Shown in pieces: positions 53,697 to 62,999 of a stretch of 64,000 nt of DNA. This DNA comes from Opitutaceae bacterium (GTDB lineage Bacteria; Verrucomicrobiota; Verrucomicrobiia; Opitutales; Opitutaceae): positions 1 to 64,000 of the forward strand of contig JACSRI010000113.1 in NCBI GenBank assembly GCA_014879845.1, read 5' to 3'. A program made the position numbers and the translations under genes. Positions within the stretch are counted from its first letter, which is position 1, and every line of letters starts with the position of its first letter. The notes under the pieces are model-generated. The model was not told the origin of the DNA. It ran no database searches and saw only the letters and a list, made by a program, of their open reading frames with translations.

Positions 53697-54482
53697 TCAG
53701 CGGGCCGGTACCATCGAGACCGCCGACGACGACTCATTTGTCGCCCCCGTGATTGCGGGCACGGAAGCCGGCGCGAGATCGCGCGACGGCACTCCGAGCA
53801 ACCTGCGCAGGAAGGTCATCGCAAACTCGAGATCCTCATGGAGCGGCGGCAATCGGTCCATCTTCACCTCGATCGCAGCCTGGACCATCTTCTCCGCCAC
53901 TTCCGCGAGCAGGAGGAAACCCGCCGACTTCGCCCGTTCCGCGAGTCCGCTGGTCCGGGCCTGCAGGGCGATGTCGACGCAGTTGTTCGTCAGGCGCGCC
54001 GCAAGTTCGACGATCTGGCCTTCATCCTGATGCAGGGCCTGCAGCGCTTCGCGGCGTGCAGCGTCCGGGCCATCCGCCGCCGGCAACGCCGGAAAATCAA
54101 AGAATGGTTCGCGCCACCCGGATTCGGCCGCACGCGCAGCCTCCTCCATCAAACGCGCGGGAGTGTAGGGTTTGACGAGCAGGCCCTGCACGCCGAGCAG
54201 CATGTAGCGCCGCACGATATCGCGACGCCACATCGACGAGTATACGATCACCGGCAGTTCGCGAAACACGACGCTGCGCCGCACACGCTCAAGCATCTCC
54301 CAGCCCCATTCGCCGCCAAGATCCGTATCGAGCACGAGCAGGTCGGCCGACTCCGCCCGCAACATACGCCACGCCTCGCCGATGCTGGTCGCTGAACGCG
54401 CGTTATGGCCGTTCATCGCGAATATCCGCGTCACAAGTGCCGCCGAAGCGGCGTCATCCTCGAGTACGATGATGCTCAGCAT
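53697..54482 (-). CDS. Response regulator with receiver and helical C-terminal domain
   Basis: A 261-residue protein. The N-terminal receiver (about 1-120) has IIVLEDDAAS, D52 in LLVLDTDLGGEW and K104 in LLVKPYTPAR. The C-terminal half is helical, with AALQALHQDEGQIVELAARL-like character, but no HxKG motif for phosphotransfer and no DNA-binding domain. Output is therefore unclear, perhaps by protein-protein contact. No histidine kinase is adjacent. The ATG at 54482 directly precedes the receiver. Confidence 0.82.
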   Translation of the reverse strand: MLSIIVLEDDAASAALVTRIFAMNGHNARSATSIGEAWRMLRAESADLLVLDTDLGGEWGWEMLERVRRSVVFRELPVIVYSSMWRRDIVRRYMLLGVQGLLVKPYTPARLMEEAARAAESGWREPFFDFPALPAADGPDAARREALQALHQDEGQIVELAARLTNNCVDIALQARTSGLAERAKSAGFLLLAEVAEKMVQAAIEVKMDRLPPLHEDLEFAMTFLRRLLGVPSRDLAPASVPAITGATNESSSAVSMVPAR

Positions 54483-54695
54483 GGTGGGAAGTTGCAGGAG
54501 TCGGACCGACCGGCGGGGTGCGCCGGCGGCAGACCCTACATCGACATCCGTAGCGGCGCACGGAAGTCCCGCCTGACTGAAAAGGTTGTCAATTCATCGT
54601 CGCCAGCCGCCGCCGTCCGACGATCCGTCGAGTCGAGACCCATTCGCTCGCCGCCGCGCCATGCTCGCCACACGCGGCATGTGCGCGCGGTCGCG

Positions 54696-55373
54696 TCATG
54701 CGGTCGCGTCGACGAAACTGCCCGCGGCCTGCGCCGAGGGCTCTGCCCCGGAATACGCCGCCGCCACGCGCCCGGCCTGGCGTTCCGCGAGTTGCTCGCG
54801 CGCCTGCGCCTCGGTTTGGGCCGCCTTGGCCGCAACGGCATGATCGGCCCCCGAGGGATCCGCCGGGGCGAGAGCCGCGGCCCGCACCTGCTGCATTTTC
54901 TGGATCGTGGCCTGCGGGTTGTTCGGGACGCTGGAGACATCGATCCCGACTTCGCCGCCGTTGGCGTATTGTTTTCCGTCGGGGCCCTGCTGATACGAGT
55001 AGCTGGCGCCACCACGCACGTGCGAACCTCCCGCCGCCATGTGCGCGGCCTCGTGCGCGCGGACCTCGGCGTCGCGAGCGCTGAGTTTCTCGACCTGACG
55101 ACGCTCCTCCTCGCTGAGTTCGCGGTCGCTGGCGGCCGCGCCCTCGCCGCGCGAATCGGCATCCGTGCGCGACTCGGTGTCTTCTACCTCCGCGGATTCG
55201 CCGCGAGCGAGCGCGAGCGCTTCAGGGCTGAACGTCGCCTGATCCGTCGCCGCGTCGTTCTCCCGTGGCGCAGTCGACGCGACAGGATCCTCGCCAGGTC
55301 GCGCGACCTCACGCTCCGGGCGCGCGGCCGGTGCGATCGAGGGCGACGAAAACTCCAGGCGGGAGACGACCAT
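54696..55373 (-). CDS. SprA-related putative metalloprotease
   Basis: A 225-residue protein with the SprA-related pattern: LSEEERRQVEKLSARDAEVRA just before the motif HEAAH (residues 107-111). GGASYSYQQGPDGKQYANGG and EVGIDVSSVPNNPQATIQKM follow. The family is a predicted zincin of unknown substrate. A low-complexity acidic region covers about residues 35-90. ATG 55373 gives a compact N-terminus; an upstream ATG at 55385 is possible. It is divergent from the RRM gene across 321 bp. Confidence 0.87.
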   Translation of the reverse strand: MVVSRLEFSSPSIAPAARPEREVARPGEDPVASTAPRENDAATDQATFSPEALALARGESAEVEDTESRTDADSRGEGAAASDRELSEEERRQVEKLSARDAEVRAHEAAHMAAGGSHVRGGASYSYQQGPDGKQYANGGEVGIDVSSVPNNPQATIQKMQQVRAAALAPADPSGADHAVAAKAAQTEAQAREQLAERQAGRVAAAYSGAEPSAQAAGSFVDATA

Positions 55374-55694
55374 CACCCTCCTCATCGGCCATCGTGCCTG
55401 CAGATCAAGGCCGCATGTCGCTCGCCGATGCGTCGTGCCGGGCAAGCTTCTATCATGTTAGCAAACATCATTTTACAGAATAACTCAGCATGCCAGAAAT
55501 GCCGGCGACTCCTGCCTGCGCGCGATTTGATTGGCCAACGAGGGCAAAACCCGTCCTTGTGCCGCCTCGTTCGAGTATCGTTAGAGCCGAGGTTATGGTG
55601 AATTGTCAGTTGGAGTGACTGCTTCAGTGATGGTTCGAAACCCGAAGGTCGGGAACAGACTGCAGGTATCGCGTATCGACGAACACATCACACA
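55374..55694. other. Long intergenic region between SprA-like and RRM genes
   Basis: This 321-bp gap has no credible coding sequence. It includes an AT-rich island (about 55449-55490) that contains the minus-strand hexamer TAAAAT, a plausible -10 site for the SprA-like gene, and a short dyad ATGTT-N4-AACAT. Further hairpins occur near 55645 (CCCGA/TCGGG). The part next to the RRM gene would form a long leader if transcription starts in the gap. No riboswitch was recognised. Confidence 0.5.
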
Positions 55695-56078
55695 ATGAGC
55701 AACTCCAAACTCTACGTCGGAAATCTTTCCTTCAAGAGCACCGAAGAAGACATCCGCGCTGCTTTCGAGCAGTTCGGCGCCGTGACCGACGTCTACGTCG
55801 CCATGGACAAGATGACGGGCCGCCCGCGCGGCTTCGCCTTCGTCACCATGGGCACGGCTGAAGAGGCCCGCGTCGCGATCGAGAAGATGAACGGCACCGA
55901 TCTCGGTGGCCGCGCCCTCACGGTCAACGAGGCCCGCCCGAAGGAGGAAGGCTCCGGCCGTTCCTTCGGCGGTGGCGGCGGCTTCGGCGGCGGCGAGCGC
56001 CGTGGCGGCTTCGGCGGCGGCGATCGTCGCGGTGGCGGCGACCGCGGTGGTTTCGGTGGCGGCCGCGGCCGCTACTAA
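55695..56078 (+). CDS. Glycine-rich RRM RNA-binding protein
   Basis: A 127-residue protein with one RRM (about residues 4-82). RNP2 is LYVGNL (6-11) and RNP1 is RGFAFVTM (45-52). The tail (about 88-127) is rich in glycine and arginine with GGG, RRGG and DRR repeats. Proteins of this type bind single-stranded RNA and are often induced by cold. No Shine-Dalgarno is present before ATG 55695; the leader just before it is A/C-rich. It has its own terminator. Confidence 0.94.
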   Translation: MSNSKLYVGNLSFKSTEEDIRAAFEQFGAVTDVYVAMDKMTGRPRGFAFVTMGTAEEARVAIEKMNGTDLGGRALTVNEARPKEEGSGRSFGGGGGFGGGERRGGFGGGDRRGGGDRGGFGGGRGRY

Positions 56079-56115
56079 GCCTCCTTCCGGCTCACACCCT
56101 CCCAACGAGGATTCG

Positions 56116-56145
56116 AGAGGCGCCTGCGGGCGCCTCTTTTCTTTT
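56116..56145 (+). terminator. Intrinsic terminator of the RRM gene
   Basis: GAGGCGCC pairs with GGCGCCTC around TGCG (extended by an A-T pair), followed by TTTTCTTTT, 38 bp after the stop. Confidence 0.92.
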
Positions 56146-56306
56146 GTCCGGTCGCGGCAATCTCGCACGCCGCGCCGGGATTGAACCCCGGCGGACAAAA
56201 CCGCGATTCCCTGCGTTCATCCGAGAGACGGTGCACCGGCATTGACCTCGCCCGCCGAGCGTGAGTGAAAAGCGCCCGCTTTCTTCATCGCACCTCCACC
56301 TCCCTC

Positions 56307-57353
56307 ATGAGCAGATCCAAAGACATCTTCATCGGCACCGACAGTGGCGCCACCACCTCCAAGACCGGTGGCATCTGGGCCGATGGCTCCACCATCTCGA
56401 CCAAGCTCCGCCAGAGTTCGACCAACTCCCAAGCCGGCACGGCCGCGGTGATCCAGGGCTGGGTCGAGGGCGTCGTCGGTTTTCTCGCCGACAACAATCT
56501 CTCGTGGGACCAGGTGCGGGGCGTGGGTCTCGCGATCCCCGGGCCGTACCAGAGTTATGGCGTGCTCGACCGCTCGGCCAATCTGCCAAAGTCATTTGAA
56601 GGCTGGAATTTTCACGCCGACTACAGCCAGGCTCTCGCGGAAAAGGCCGGTCGCCCCATCCCGCTCGTCGTCGGCAACGACGGCAACTACGGCGGCGTGG
56701 CCGAGGCACAGCGCGTGCGCGGCGACCGCAAGGCCTCCGTGCTTATGCTCGCGCCCGGTTCCGGGCTCGGTGCCGCCTACATCGACGCCAACGGCCTGCC
56801 GCTCGACGGCGACACGCTCGCCGGCATGGAAGGCGGCCACATGCCCGCCGCGCTCCACCTGCTCGGCGTGCGCCCCTACAAATGCGGCTGCGGCAAGGAC
56901 TGGGGTTGTATCGAAGCCTACACGACAATCTCCGGCCTGCCTCAGCTCCTCGAGGACATGCTCAAGAAGCACCCGGGCCACGAACTCGCCACCTCGACGG
57001 CGCCCGTGAAGGAGAAGGTGCTCTCGCTGCGCAGTCGCGCGCAGAAGGGCGACCCGCTCGCGCTGGACATCTTCGACTTTCAGGCCAGGGCGCTCGGCCT
57101 GCACGTCGCGTCGCTCGCGATGGCGTTGGATCCTGAATACGTCGTGATCGGCGGCGGGCTCATCGACCCGGAGTCGACCACGCCCGAGTTCCGCCACCGC
57201 TACCTCGAGGGCATCCACCAGGCCGCGATGCCCTACCTGTGGCCGGCGCAGCGCCGCAAGCTCAAGGTCGTGCCGGCCACGCTCGGCGAACTCTCGCAGG
57301 CGATCGGCGCCGCCCTGGTGGCGCTCTACAGCGCGCGCCAGAGCCGGATCTGA
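56307..57353 (+). CDS. ROK family sugar kinase or regulator
   Basis: A 348-residue ROK protein. The ATP-binding N-terminal motif is IFIGTDSGATTSKTGGIW. The ROK zinc motif is CGCGKDWGCIEAY, which has one more residue between the cysteine pairs than the usual CxCGxxGCxE. The zinc histidine is in EGGHMPAA. The second ATP motif is VVIGGGLIDPES. No helix-turn-helix is attached, so kinase activity is more likely than repression. Sugar specificity is unknown. The ATG at 56307 starts the domain. Confidence 0.87.
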   Translation: MSRSKDIFIGTDSGATTSKTGGIWADGSTISTKLRQSSTNSQAGTAAVIQGWVEGVVGFLADNNLSWDQVRGVGLAIPGPYQSYGVLDRSANLPKSFEGWNFHADYSQALAEKAGRPIPLVVGNDGNYGGVAEAQRVRGDRKASVLMLAPGSGLGAAYIDANGLPLDGDTLAGMEGGHMPAALHLLGVRPYKCGCGKDWGCIEAYTTISGLPQLLEDMLKKHPGHELATSTAPVKEKVLSLRSRAQKGDPLALDIFDFQARALGLHVASLAMALDPEYVVIGGGLIDPESTTPEFRHRYLEGIHQAAMPYLWPAQRRKLKVVPATLGELSQAIGAALVALYSARQSRI

Positions 57354-57391
57354 CCGGTCCACCGCCGCGCCGCCCGGCGGCGCACGTCAGC

Positions 57392-59137
57392 TCAGAACCG
57401 CCGGCGGTACTCGCGACCGCGGCGGTCCTGGAAGACCAGGGCGTTGCCGTCGATGCCGACGAAGGTGATGCCCAGTTGCGCCTCCACGAGGTCGCCGTTG
57501 CGATAGACGCGGCCGTCGAGGATCGCCTTGTCCTCGCCACCCTCGCCGCGGGTCACACCGATGATCTGGAGGCCGGCGATGATCATATCCGCCGTCTTGC
57601 CGTCGAAAGTGGTCGCCGGAGCCGCGCCGGATGCAGCCGGGGCCGGACCGGCCGCGCCACCGACGACAGGTGCGGGCGCACGCGCCGTCTGCTGGGCCTG
57701 GCGGACCTCGGCCTGGAGCGAGACGTTGGCCCGGGCGAGCCGCTCCTTCTCCTCGCGCATCGCATTCAATTCGGCGACGACGGTCTGAAAGCGCAGCAGT
57801 GTGTCGTCCCGCAGCCGGCGCGTCTCCTCGAGCTGGCGCTGGGTGAGCTCGATCTGCTCGCGTGCGGTGTTGCGCTCGGACTCGAGCTCGAGCACGCGGC
57901 GCTCCATGCGTTGCACCTCGGCGACGAGTTGCTCGCGCATGACGGCGCTGAAGGACGGGCCCCCCTCGGCGGCGGGAGCCGGTGAGGCCGGGGCCACCGT
58001 CGCGGCCGCCGGAGCCGCGGCCGCCAGCCTGGCTTCGGCCCCCTCGAGACGGGATGCGAGCGCGTCACGCTCGGCCGTGAGTCGCTGGTTCACGGTAACG
58101 AGACCCTCGTTGTCGTGCTGAGCCTGCGCGGCCGCCTGTTCCATGCCAGTGAGGCGCGCCCGCAGGTCTTCGCGCTCGCGGGCCGCCGAGGCGAGTTCGG
58201 TCCCGAGGGCAGCCACACGATCTTCGAGGGCGCGTCGGGCCAGGGCGTCGGATTCGGCGTCGCGCGCCACGCCGGCCGAACGAGTCTCGGCCGCCGCCAG
58301 GCGCTCGACCGTCGAGGCCCGTTCGCGCTCAAGGGCCGCGACCTGCTGCCGCGCCTGCCCGAGCTCGGCGGTGAGGCGGTCCGACGTCGCGCGCGTGTCA
58401 TTGACCGTTGTCTCCAAAGACTGGGCACGACACTCGGCTGCGGCGGCGCGCCCCTCGGCCTGCTCCGTCCGCGTGCGCCACTCGGCGACAGCCGCGCGTT
58501 CCTCGTCGAGTGAGCGGCGGAGCATCTCCAGCTCGGCGACGAGTGCCGGGGCCGGGCCGGACTGGACGGCCGGGGCCGGCGCAGGAACGACGGCGGGCTG
58601 AGCGGATGCGGGCCGGCGGAATTTCCCTTCCACCCGGACCAACCCGGAGAGCCCAAAGACGCGGATCGGCTCGACGCTGGAGGTCTCGAGCACGATCACG
58701 CCGCCGCGCTCCGAGACTTGTTCGCGCGCGTCGCGGCGGTTGCCCTCGGCGTTGGTCCAGGCCACTGCCGCGCCGCTCAACTCGCCATAGTACCGATCCA
58801 CCGGCTGCGAGGGCCGGGTGACCGAGGACTCGAGTCGCCCGAGTCGGATGGTCTGGCGGGCCACGACGGCGTAGGCGCCCGTGCCGTCATCGAGCACCGT
58901 CTCGGTCACGAGCGTGTCGCCCTCCCACGTGGCGCGGCGCGCGGCCGACACGGTCTTGAGGACAAAACCGTCCATCGCCTTGATCTGCGCCTCGCCCGTC
59001 CACTCGCCGGCCACGCGGTCGAGCGCGGCGCGCAAGGCTCCTTCGTCGTCCGCCCGCATCGACGCCGCGAGGCTGAGCAGGACGACGAGCAGCAACTCTC
59101 GCACGAGGAGGATGCGCAAGGGGGAGGCGGCGATCAT
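57392..59137 (-). CDS. Exported coiled-coil protein of unknown function
   Basis: A 581-residue protein with a signal peptide (ILLVRELLLVVLLSLAASM, about 8-26). An N-terminal domain (about 28-170) has a beta pattern with VAGEWTGEAQIKAMDGFVL and WEGDTLVTETVLDDGTG. Long coiled coils (about 190-360 and 390-480), separated by Pro/Ala-rich stretches, follow. A C-terminal domain includes DGRVYRNGDLVEAQLGITFVG and ends DRRGREYRRRF, a beta-rich surface-linked motif. Probably periplasmic or envelope-linked. I recognise no family. Confidence 0.8.
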   Translation of the reverse strand: MIAASPLRILLVRELLLVVLLSLAASMRADDEGALRAALDRVAGEWTGEAQIKAMDGFVLKTVSAARRATWEGDTLVTETVLDDGTGAYAVVARQTIRLGRLESSVTRPSQPVDRYYGELSGAAVAWTNAEGNRRDAREQVSERGGVIVLETSSVEPIRVFGLSGLVRVEGKFRRPASAQPAVVPAPAPAVQSGPAPALVAELEMLRRSLDEERAAVAEWRTRTEQAEGRAAAAECRAQSLETTVNDTRATSDRLTAELGQARQQVAALERERASTVERLAAAETRSAGVARDAESDALARRALEDRVAALGTELASAAREREDLRARLTGMEQAAAQAQHDNEGLVTVNQRLTAERDALASRLEGAEARLAAAAPAAATVAPASPAPAAEGGPSFSAVMREQLVAEVQRMERRVLELESERNTAREQIELTQRQLEETRRLRDDTLLRFQTVVAELNAMREEKERLARANVSLQAEVRQAQQTARAPAPVVGGAAGPAPAASGAAPATTFDGKTADMIIAGLQIIGVTRGEGGEDKAILDGRVYRNGDLVEAQLGITFVGIDGNALVFQDRRGREYRRRF

Positions 59138-59379
59138 GCGTTGGGAGCGTGGAAGATGGGGCGACGCCGACCGCGCCGGCGGGCACCGCACCATGGCGAC
59201 ACGTTCAGGGCCCGGCGGCGACAGTTTTTCGAGCCCGGCAGGTCGCGGAACAGGTTAAGTCGCGCGGCCCGGTCCCGAAGAAAGAATCCTCCGCCCATGA
59301 CGGCCCTGCACCGCCCGACCCTCGCGCCTCACGCCCATCACCGGCACGCCGCCGGCCGCATCCTCGCGAGCCCCGGCGC

Positions 59380-60375
59380 ATGAGCCCGTCGACCGCCACT
59401 GGACTGGAGCAGGTCCGCGTTGTCCTCAGCGCCCACCCCTGGATCCACGCGCCCCTTTTCGTCGTCGCGTCGCTCGTGCTGGTCTGGGCGCTCGAGCGCA
59501 TGGCGAAACACGGACTCGAGGGAACGGCGCTCGGCACGATCGCGATGCCGTACTGTTCGGGCCTGGGAAACCTCGTCTTCGTCGGCGTGATCCTGCGCGA
59601 CGGCCGGCCCGGCGCGGAAGTCGTGGTCAATGCGCTGGTCAACAACGTCACCAATCTCACCCTGCTGCTCGGCCTGCCCGCCCTGATCTGGGGGCTGAAC
59701 GTCGCCCCCGGCCGGCGCACGAAGAAGGCGGTGCGGGCTTCGCAGCTCAACCGCCTCTCCCTTGCGCTCACGCTCACGGCCGCGGGATTTTTCGCCGGTC
59801 TGCTCTGGATCCTCGCGCGCGACGGGACGCTCGACCGCTCGGACGGGGCGGTGTTGGTGGCCCTGTTTCTCTTCTGGCAATGCCTGCAGGTGGTCGACGC
59901 GCTCAAGTCCAACGTCCATGCCAATCGCCGCCTGCACCCGCTGTTGTTGGTCGATGGCATGGTGATGCTCGCGGCCGGCGCGGTGATCTACCTCTCCGTC
60001 GAGGGTATGGTGACGTGGATCGAGGCCGCAGGTGCGACGGCACTTGGCAACCACAGCATCGGTTGGCTGACCGGCTGGGTCATGGTCCTGCCCAACGGCA
60101 TCCTCGCGATCCACTACGCGCGCACGGAACGGGCTGAGGTCGTCTACAGCTCACAGCTCGGCGACGGGCATGTGTGCATCCCGCTGTGCGTGGGTCTCGT
60201 GGCCCTCGGCGCACCCGTGGCGGTGCCGGCGTTTCTCACTCCGGGCCTGATCGTGATCGCAGTCGCGGTCGCCGTGCACGCGATCGTGCTCGGCTGGAAC
60301 GGCTCGCTGCCGCGACCGCTCGGGCTCGCGCTCGCGGGCGCCTACGGGTGGTTCCTCGTGGCCGGGCTGGCCTGA
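59380..60375 (+). CDS. Cation/proton exchanger-like membrane protein (CaCA-type)
   Basis: A 331-residue polytopic protein with about ten helices. Two inverted repeat segments resemble calcium/cation antiporter repeats. The first is GLGNLVFVGVILRDG with NALVNNVTNLTLLLGLPAL. The second is WVMVLPNGILAIHYAR with SSQLGDGHVCIPLCVGLVALG. The canonical acidic GNSxPE motifs of ordinary Na/Ca exchangers are not evident, so transport specificity is open. The ATG at 59380 gives a clean membrane start. It is divergent from the coiled-coil gene. Confidence 0.75.
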   Translation: MSPSTATGLEQVRVVLSAHPWIHAPLFVVASLVLVWALERMAKHGLEGTALGTIAMPYCSGLGNLVFVGVILRDGRPGAEVVVNALVNNVTNLTLLLGLPALIWGLNVAPGRRTKKAVRASQLNRLSLALTLTAAGFFAGLLWILARDGTLDRSDGAVLVALFLFWQCLQVVDALKSNVHANRRLHPLLLVDGMVMLAAGAVIYLSVEGMVTWIEAAGATALGNHSIGWLTGWVMVLPNGILAIHYARTERAEVVYSSQLGDGHVCIPLCVGLVALGAPVAVPAFLTPGLIVIAVAVAVHAIVLGWNGSLPRPLGLALAGAYGWFLVAGLA

Positions 60376-60430
60376 TCGGCCGGCATTGCGCGGCGGCAGA
60401 CCGCGACCCGGGCGTGGCGCCGGCGGAGAC

Positions 60431-60862
60431 TCAGGCCACGCCCGCGGGCACCAACGGATGGTGGCGGAAAACCTCGGCGAGATCGGCAAACGGCACCTGG
60501 GCCTGGCGCCACCGCGGATCGCGCGCGATCTCGGCGACGCTCTCCTGGGTGTTGTTGCAGACCAAATACACGCCCGCACCCACGACGATGTAAGCGTCGA
60601 TCGCAGTCCCGTCGGCGCCGCGCGAGAATGCGAACGCGCCCGGCTCGCGCCGCTCACCCTCGGTGTCGGTGCGCAGCTGGACGAGGTCCTTGTGCAAGGC
60701 CGTCGCGAAACGATCGCGGCGCGGGCCCTCGTAGGCCAACACGGCGACCTTCGCACCCTCGAGCGCGAGCACCGCCCACTCGTCGAAGACGGTGCGTCCA
60801 TAAAAGGCGTCCATGCGAACGAACGCCGTCCGGATCTTCTCAAACGCGAGGGATGGAGTCAT
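60431..60862 (-). CDS. Conserved-looking cytoplasmic protein of unknown function
   Basis: A 143-residue protein without signal or membrane helix. It has a mixed alpha/beta pattern with VFDEWAVLALEGAKVAVLAY, FATALHKDLVQLRTDTEGER and YIVVGAGVYLVCNNTQESV. The length and clean ATG at 60862 support a real gene. I recognise no family or context. Confidence 0.75.
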   Translation of the reverse strand: MTPSLAFEKIRTAFVRMDAFYGRTVFDEWAVLALEGAKVAVLAYEGPRRDRFATALHKDLVQLRTDTEGERREPGAFAFSRGADGTAIDAYIVVGAGVYLVCNNTQESVAEIARDPRWRQAQVPFADLAEVFRHHPLVPAGVA

Positions 60863-61154
60863 GTTTTGCGGAGACGGGGCCGGAGACCGAAGAGAACACG
60901 GCCCGACAGCCCGTCCATCGGACCGGCGATCAACAGCTTAAGTCCGGCACGCACACGCAGCGGCTGCCCCGATGTTCCCTCGCCCTGCACACATCGCATG
61001 GCTTTCGCGGGATTTTTGCAGGTCGCTCGTGACATCGGCGCCCGCGCCCAGCGGAAAAGGCGCCTCCGAGGTCATCGTTCTTTTCGGTTGGCCGGCGCGC
61101 TCGAAGGCGGCAGCGTCGCCCCACGCAGCTCTCGCACCGCGCTTGACCATCGCC

Positions 61155-62456
61155 ATGCCCGCACCTCGCCGCCTCCCCCTCGCCACGCTCGCCCGCGCGT
61201 CTGGCGCGCGGCGCCGCGGAGGCAAGGGGCGACTGGCCCTCGTCACGCTGGCACTCACCGCAGCCGTGGTGGCCGCCGTGTGGTATTTCCGATTCCGCAG
61301 CTCCACCGACGACACGCTACCGCCGATCGACGAGGCCGTGCCGGACGCATCGCCGCTCGCTGCCGCGACCCCGGATGCGCTGCCGGCCCAGGACGTCAGC
61401 GCCGCACCCGAGCCCGCGCCCCTCACCTTCGGCGCGACCCTCGCGCCGGACGCCGCCGCAGCCACGACGGCACCCGGCCCACCGACGGGGCCGGTGTTGT
61501 CCAAGCCCACGCCTCCGGGCACACCCGTGCCGGAAGCACCCGCACCCGTCCCGCCGCCGGCGGTCGGCCCGGTCGAAAGCGATTTCCGCCCGCGACTTCC
61601 GCGCGATGTCTTCGAAGCCCAGGTCGCCCTCATGCGCGACGCCATCTGCCCGGGCTCGATCGATGGCGCCTGGGGCGGCCAGACGCGCGCGGCCGTCGCC
61701 GCCTTCCAGGAAAAGCACGGCCTGCGCGTCACGGGGCAGCTCGACAACGCCACGCGCGATGCGCTCCAGCTCCAGCGCCAGCCGCTGCGCCACTACGTCG
61801 TCACCGAGGAGGATATCGCCCGCCTGCGTCCCTTCCCCAAGGGCTGGCTGCAGAAATCCGAACTCGACAGCATGGGCTACGCGACCGTCCTCGAGGCGAT
61901 CGCAGAGCGCACCTGCACCAACCCCAAGCAGATCACGCGCCTCAACCCGCAGGTCGCCTGGGCCTCGATCAAGGCGGGCACGGTCCTCGTCGTGCCGGAC
62001 ATCGGACGACGCGCCACGCCGTCGACACGGCCTGAATACATCCTCATCTCGCTGGGCGAGAAAACCCTGCGCCTCTACGACGCCACGAACAACCTGCTCG
62101 CCCACTTCCCGTGCAGCATCGCCCGCCGGGTGGAGAAGCGCCCCGTGGGCGAACTCTCGGTGCTGACCGTCGCGCCGAACCCGAACTACACGTTCAACCC
62201 CGAGACCTTCCCCGATTCCCCGGACGCGCAGAAGGTCGGCCGCAAACTCATCCTCCAGCCCGGGCCGAACAATCCCGTCGGCATCGCCTGGATCGCGCTG
62301 AGCGCCGGCGACGGATCATACGGCATCCACGGCTCGCCCGAGCCGGAGCAGATCGGCCGCACCGAATCGAGCGGCTGCTTCCGCCTCGCGAACTGGAACG
62401 CCGAATACCTCGTGCCCCTCGTGCGCGCCGGCATGCTCGTGCGTGTCGAGCCCTGA
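61155..62456 (+). CDS. L,D-transpeptidase with peptidoglycan-binding and LysM-like regions
   Basis: A 433-residue envelope protein. One N-terminal membrane helix (about 30-49) and a Pro/Ala-rich linker (about 60-140) precede a peptidoglycan-binding-1 domain (about 155-200, GSIDGAWGGQTRAAVAAFQEKHG). A LysM-like part (about 255-295) and a YkuD catalytic domain (about 300-433) follow. The catalytic stretch has H392 in YGIHGSPEPEQ and C408 in SSGCFRLAN. The usual H before GC is replaced by S, as in some active relatives. It should form 3-3 cross-links or attach proteins to peptidoglycan. ATG 61155 fits. Confidence 0.9.
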   Translation: MPAPRRLPLATLARASGARRRGGKGRLALVTLALTAAVVAAVWYFRFRSSTDDTLPPIDEAVPDASPLAAATPDALPAQDVSAAPEPAPLTFGATLAPDAAAATTAPGPPTGPVLSKPTPPGTPVPEAPAPVPPPAVGPVESDFRPRLPRDVFEAQVALMRDAICPGSIDGAWGGQTRAAVAAFQEKHGLRVTGQLDNATRDALQLQRQPLRHYVVTEEDIARLRPFPKGWLQKSELDSMGYATVLEAIAERTCTNPKQITRLNPQVAWASIKAGTVLVVPDIGRRATPSTRPEYILISLGEKTLRLYDATNNLLAHFPCSIARRVEKRPVGELSVLTVAPNPNYTFNPETFPDSPDAQKVGRKLILQPGPNNPVGIAWIALSAGDGSYGIHGSPEPEQIGRTESSGCFRLANWNAEYLVPLVRAGMLVRVEP

Positions 62457-62560
62457 CGGCCGCCGAGGCGGCGGGGTTGAAGCGAGAAATCGAAGAGCCA
62501 GGGACGCTCGCCCATCGTCGCGCCTTCCCTTCAACTTCAACTCGTCTCGTCAGCTCCTGC

Positions 62561-62860
62561 CTAGGCCCAGTCGTAGACGACGAAGCGCTTCACGTACGGC
62601 TTCACGCACTGCTCGATGAACTTCAGGTGCAACGGATGCGCCTGGTAGACATCGGCGGCCGCTTGGTCGACGAAGGTCATCGAGATCGCCACGGAGAAGC
62701 TGTCGTCGACGACGCCGCGCGGACTGGCCACAGGCTTGCCGCACCGAAACTCGAGCACCCCCGGGATCGGCCCGAGATACTCGCGCGCCCCGGCCAGCAG
62801 CCGGTCGCAGTTTTCCGCATGAGGTTTGTCGGTCCAGAAGATGACGACGTGGGTGATCAC
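62561..62860 (-). CDS. Dabb family stress-responsive alpha/beta-barrel protein
   Basis: A 99-residue protein with a ferredoxin-like dimeric barrel pattern. It has ITHVVIFWTDKP at the start, LLAGAREYLGPIPGVLEFRCG in the middle and SFSVAISMTFVDQAAADVYQ with HPLHLKFIEQCVKPYVKRF at the end. The start is a GTG at 62860. Function is generic stress or hydrolase-like in the family, with no assigned reaction. It converges with the L,D-transpeptidase. Confidence 0.88.
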   Translation of the reverse strand: MITHVVIFWTDKPHAENCDRLLAGAREYLGPIPGVLEFRCGKPVASPRGVVDDSFSVAISMTFVDQAAADVYQAHPLHLKFIEQCVKPYVKRFVVYDWA

Positions 62861-62999
62861 CGCGCCAGTGTGGCCGTCCGCTGTCCGCTGACAATCCCGA
62901 CTTCCGAGGTCGCCCGGCCGATCTCGTCCGAGCTGCACGGACGTTACATCTCTGTAAGGTCTGCAACCATGGAGACCGACAAACGTCTACCTCCACATC

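Noticed and set aside
56150..56230. A tRNA T-arm-like stretch (GGTTCAATCC on the minus strand)
   Set aside because: The hairpin resembles a T-arm, but no matching acceptor, anticodon or D-arm could be assembled around it, so it is treated as chance.
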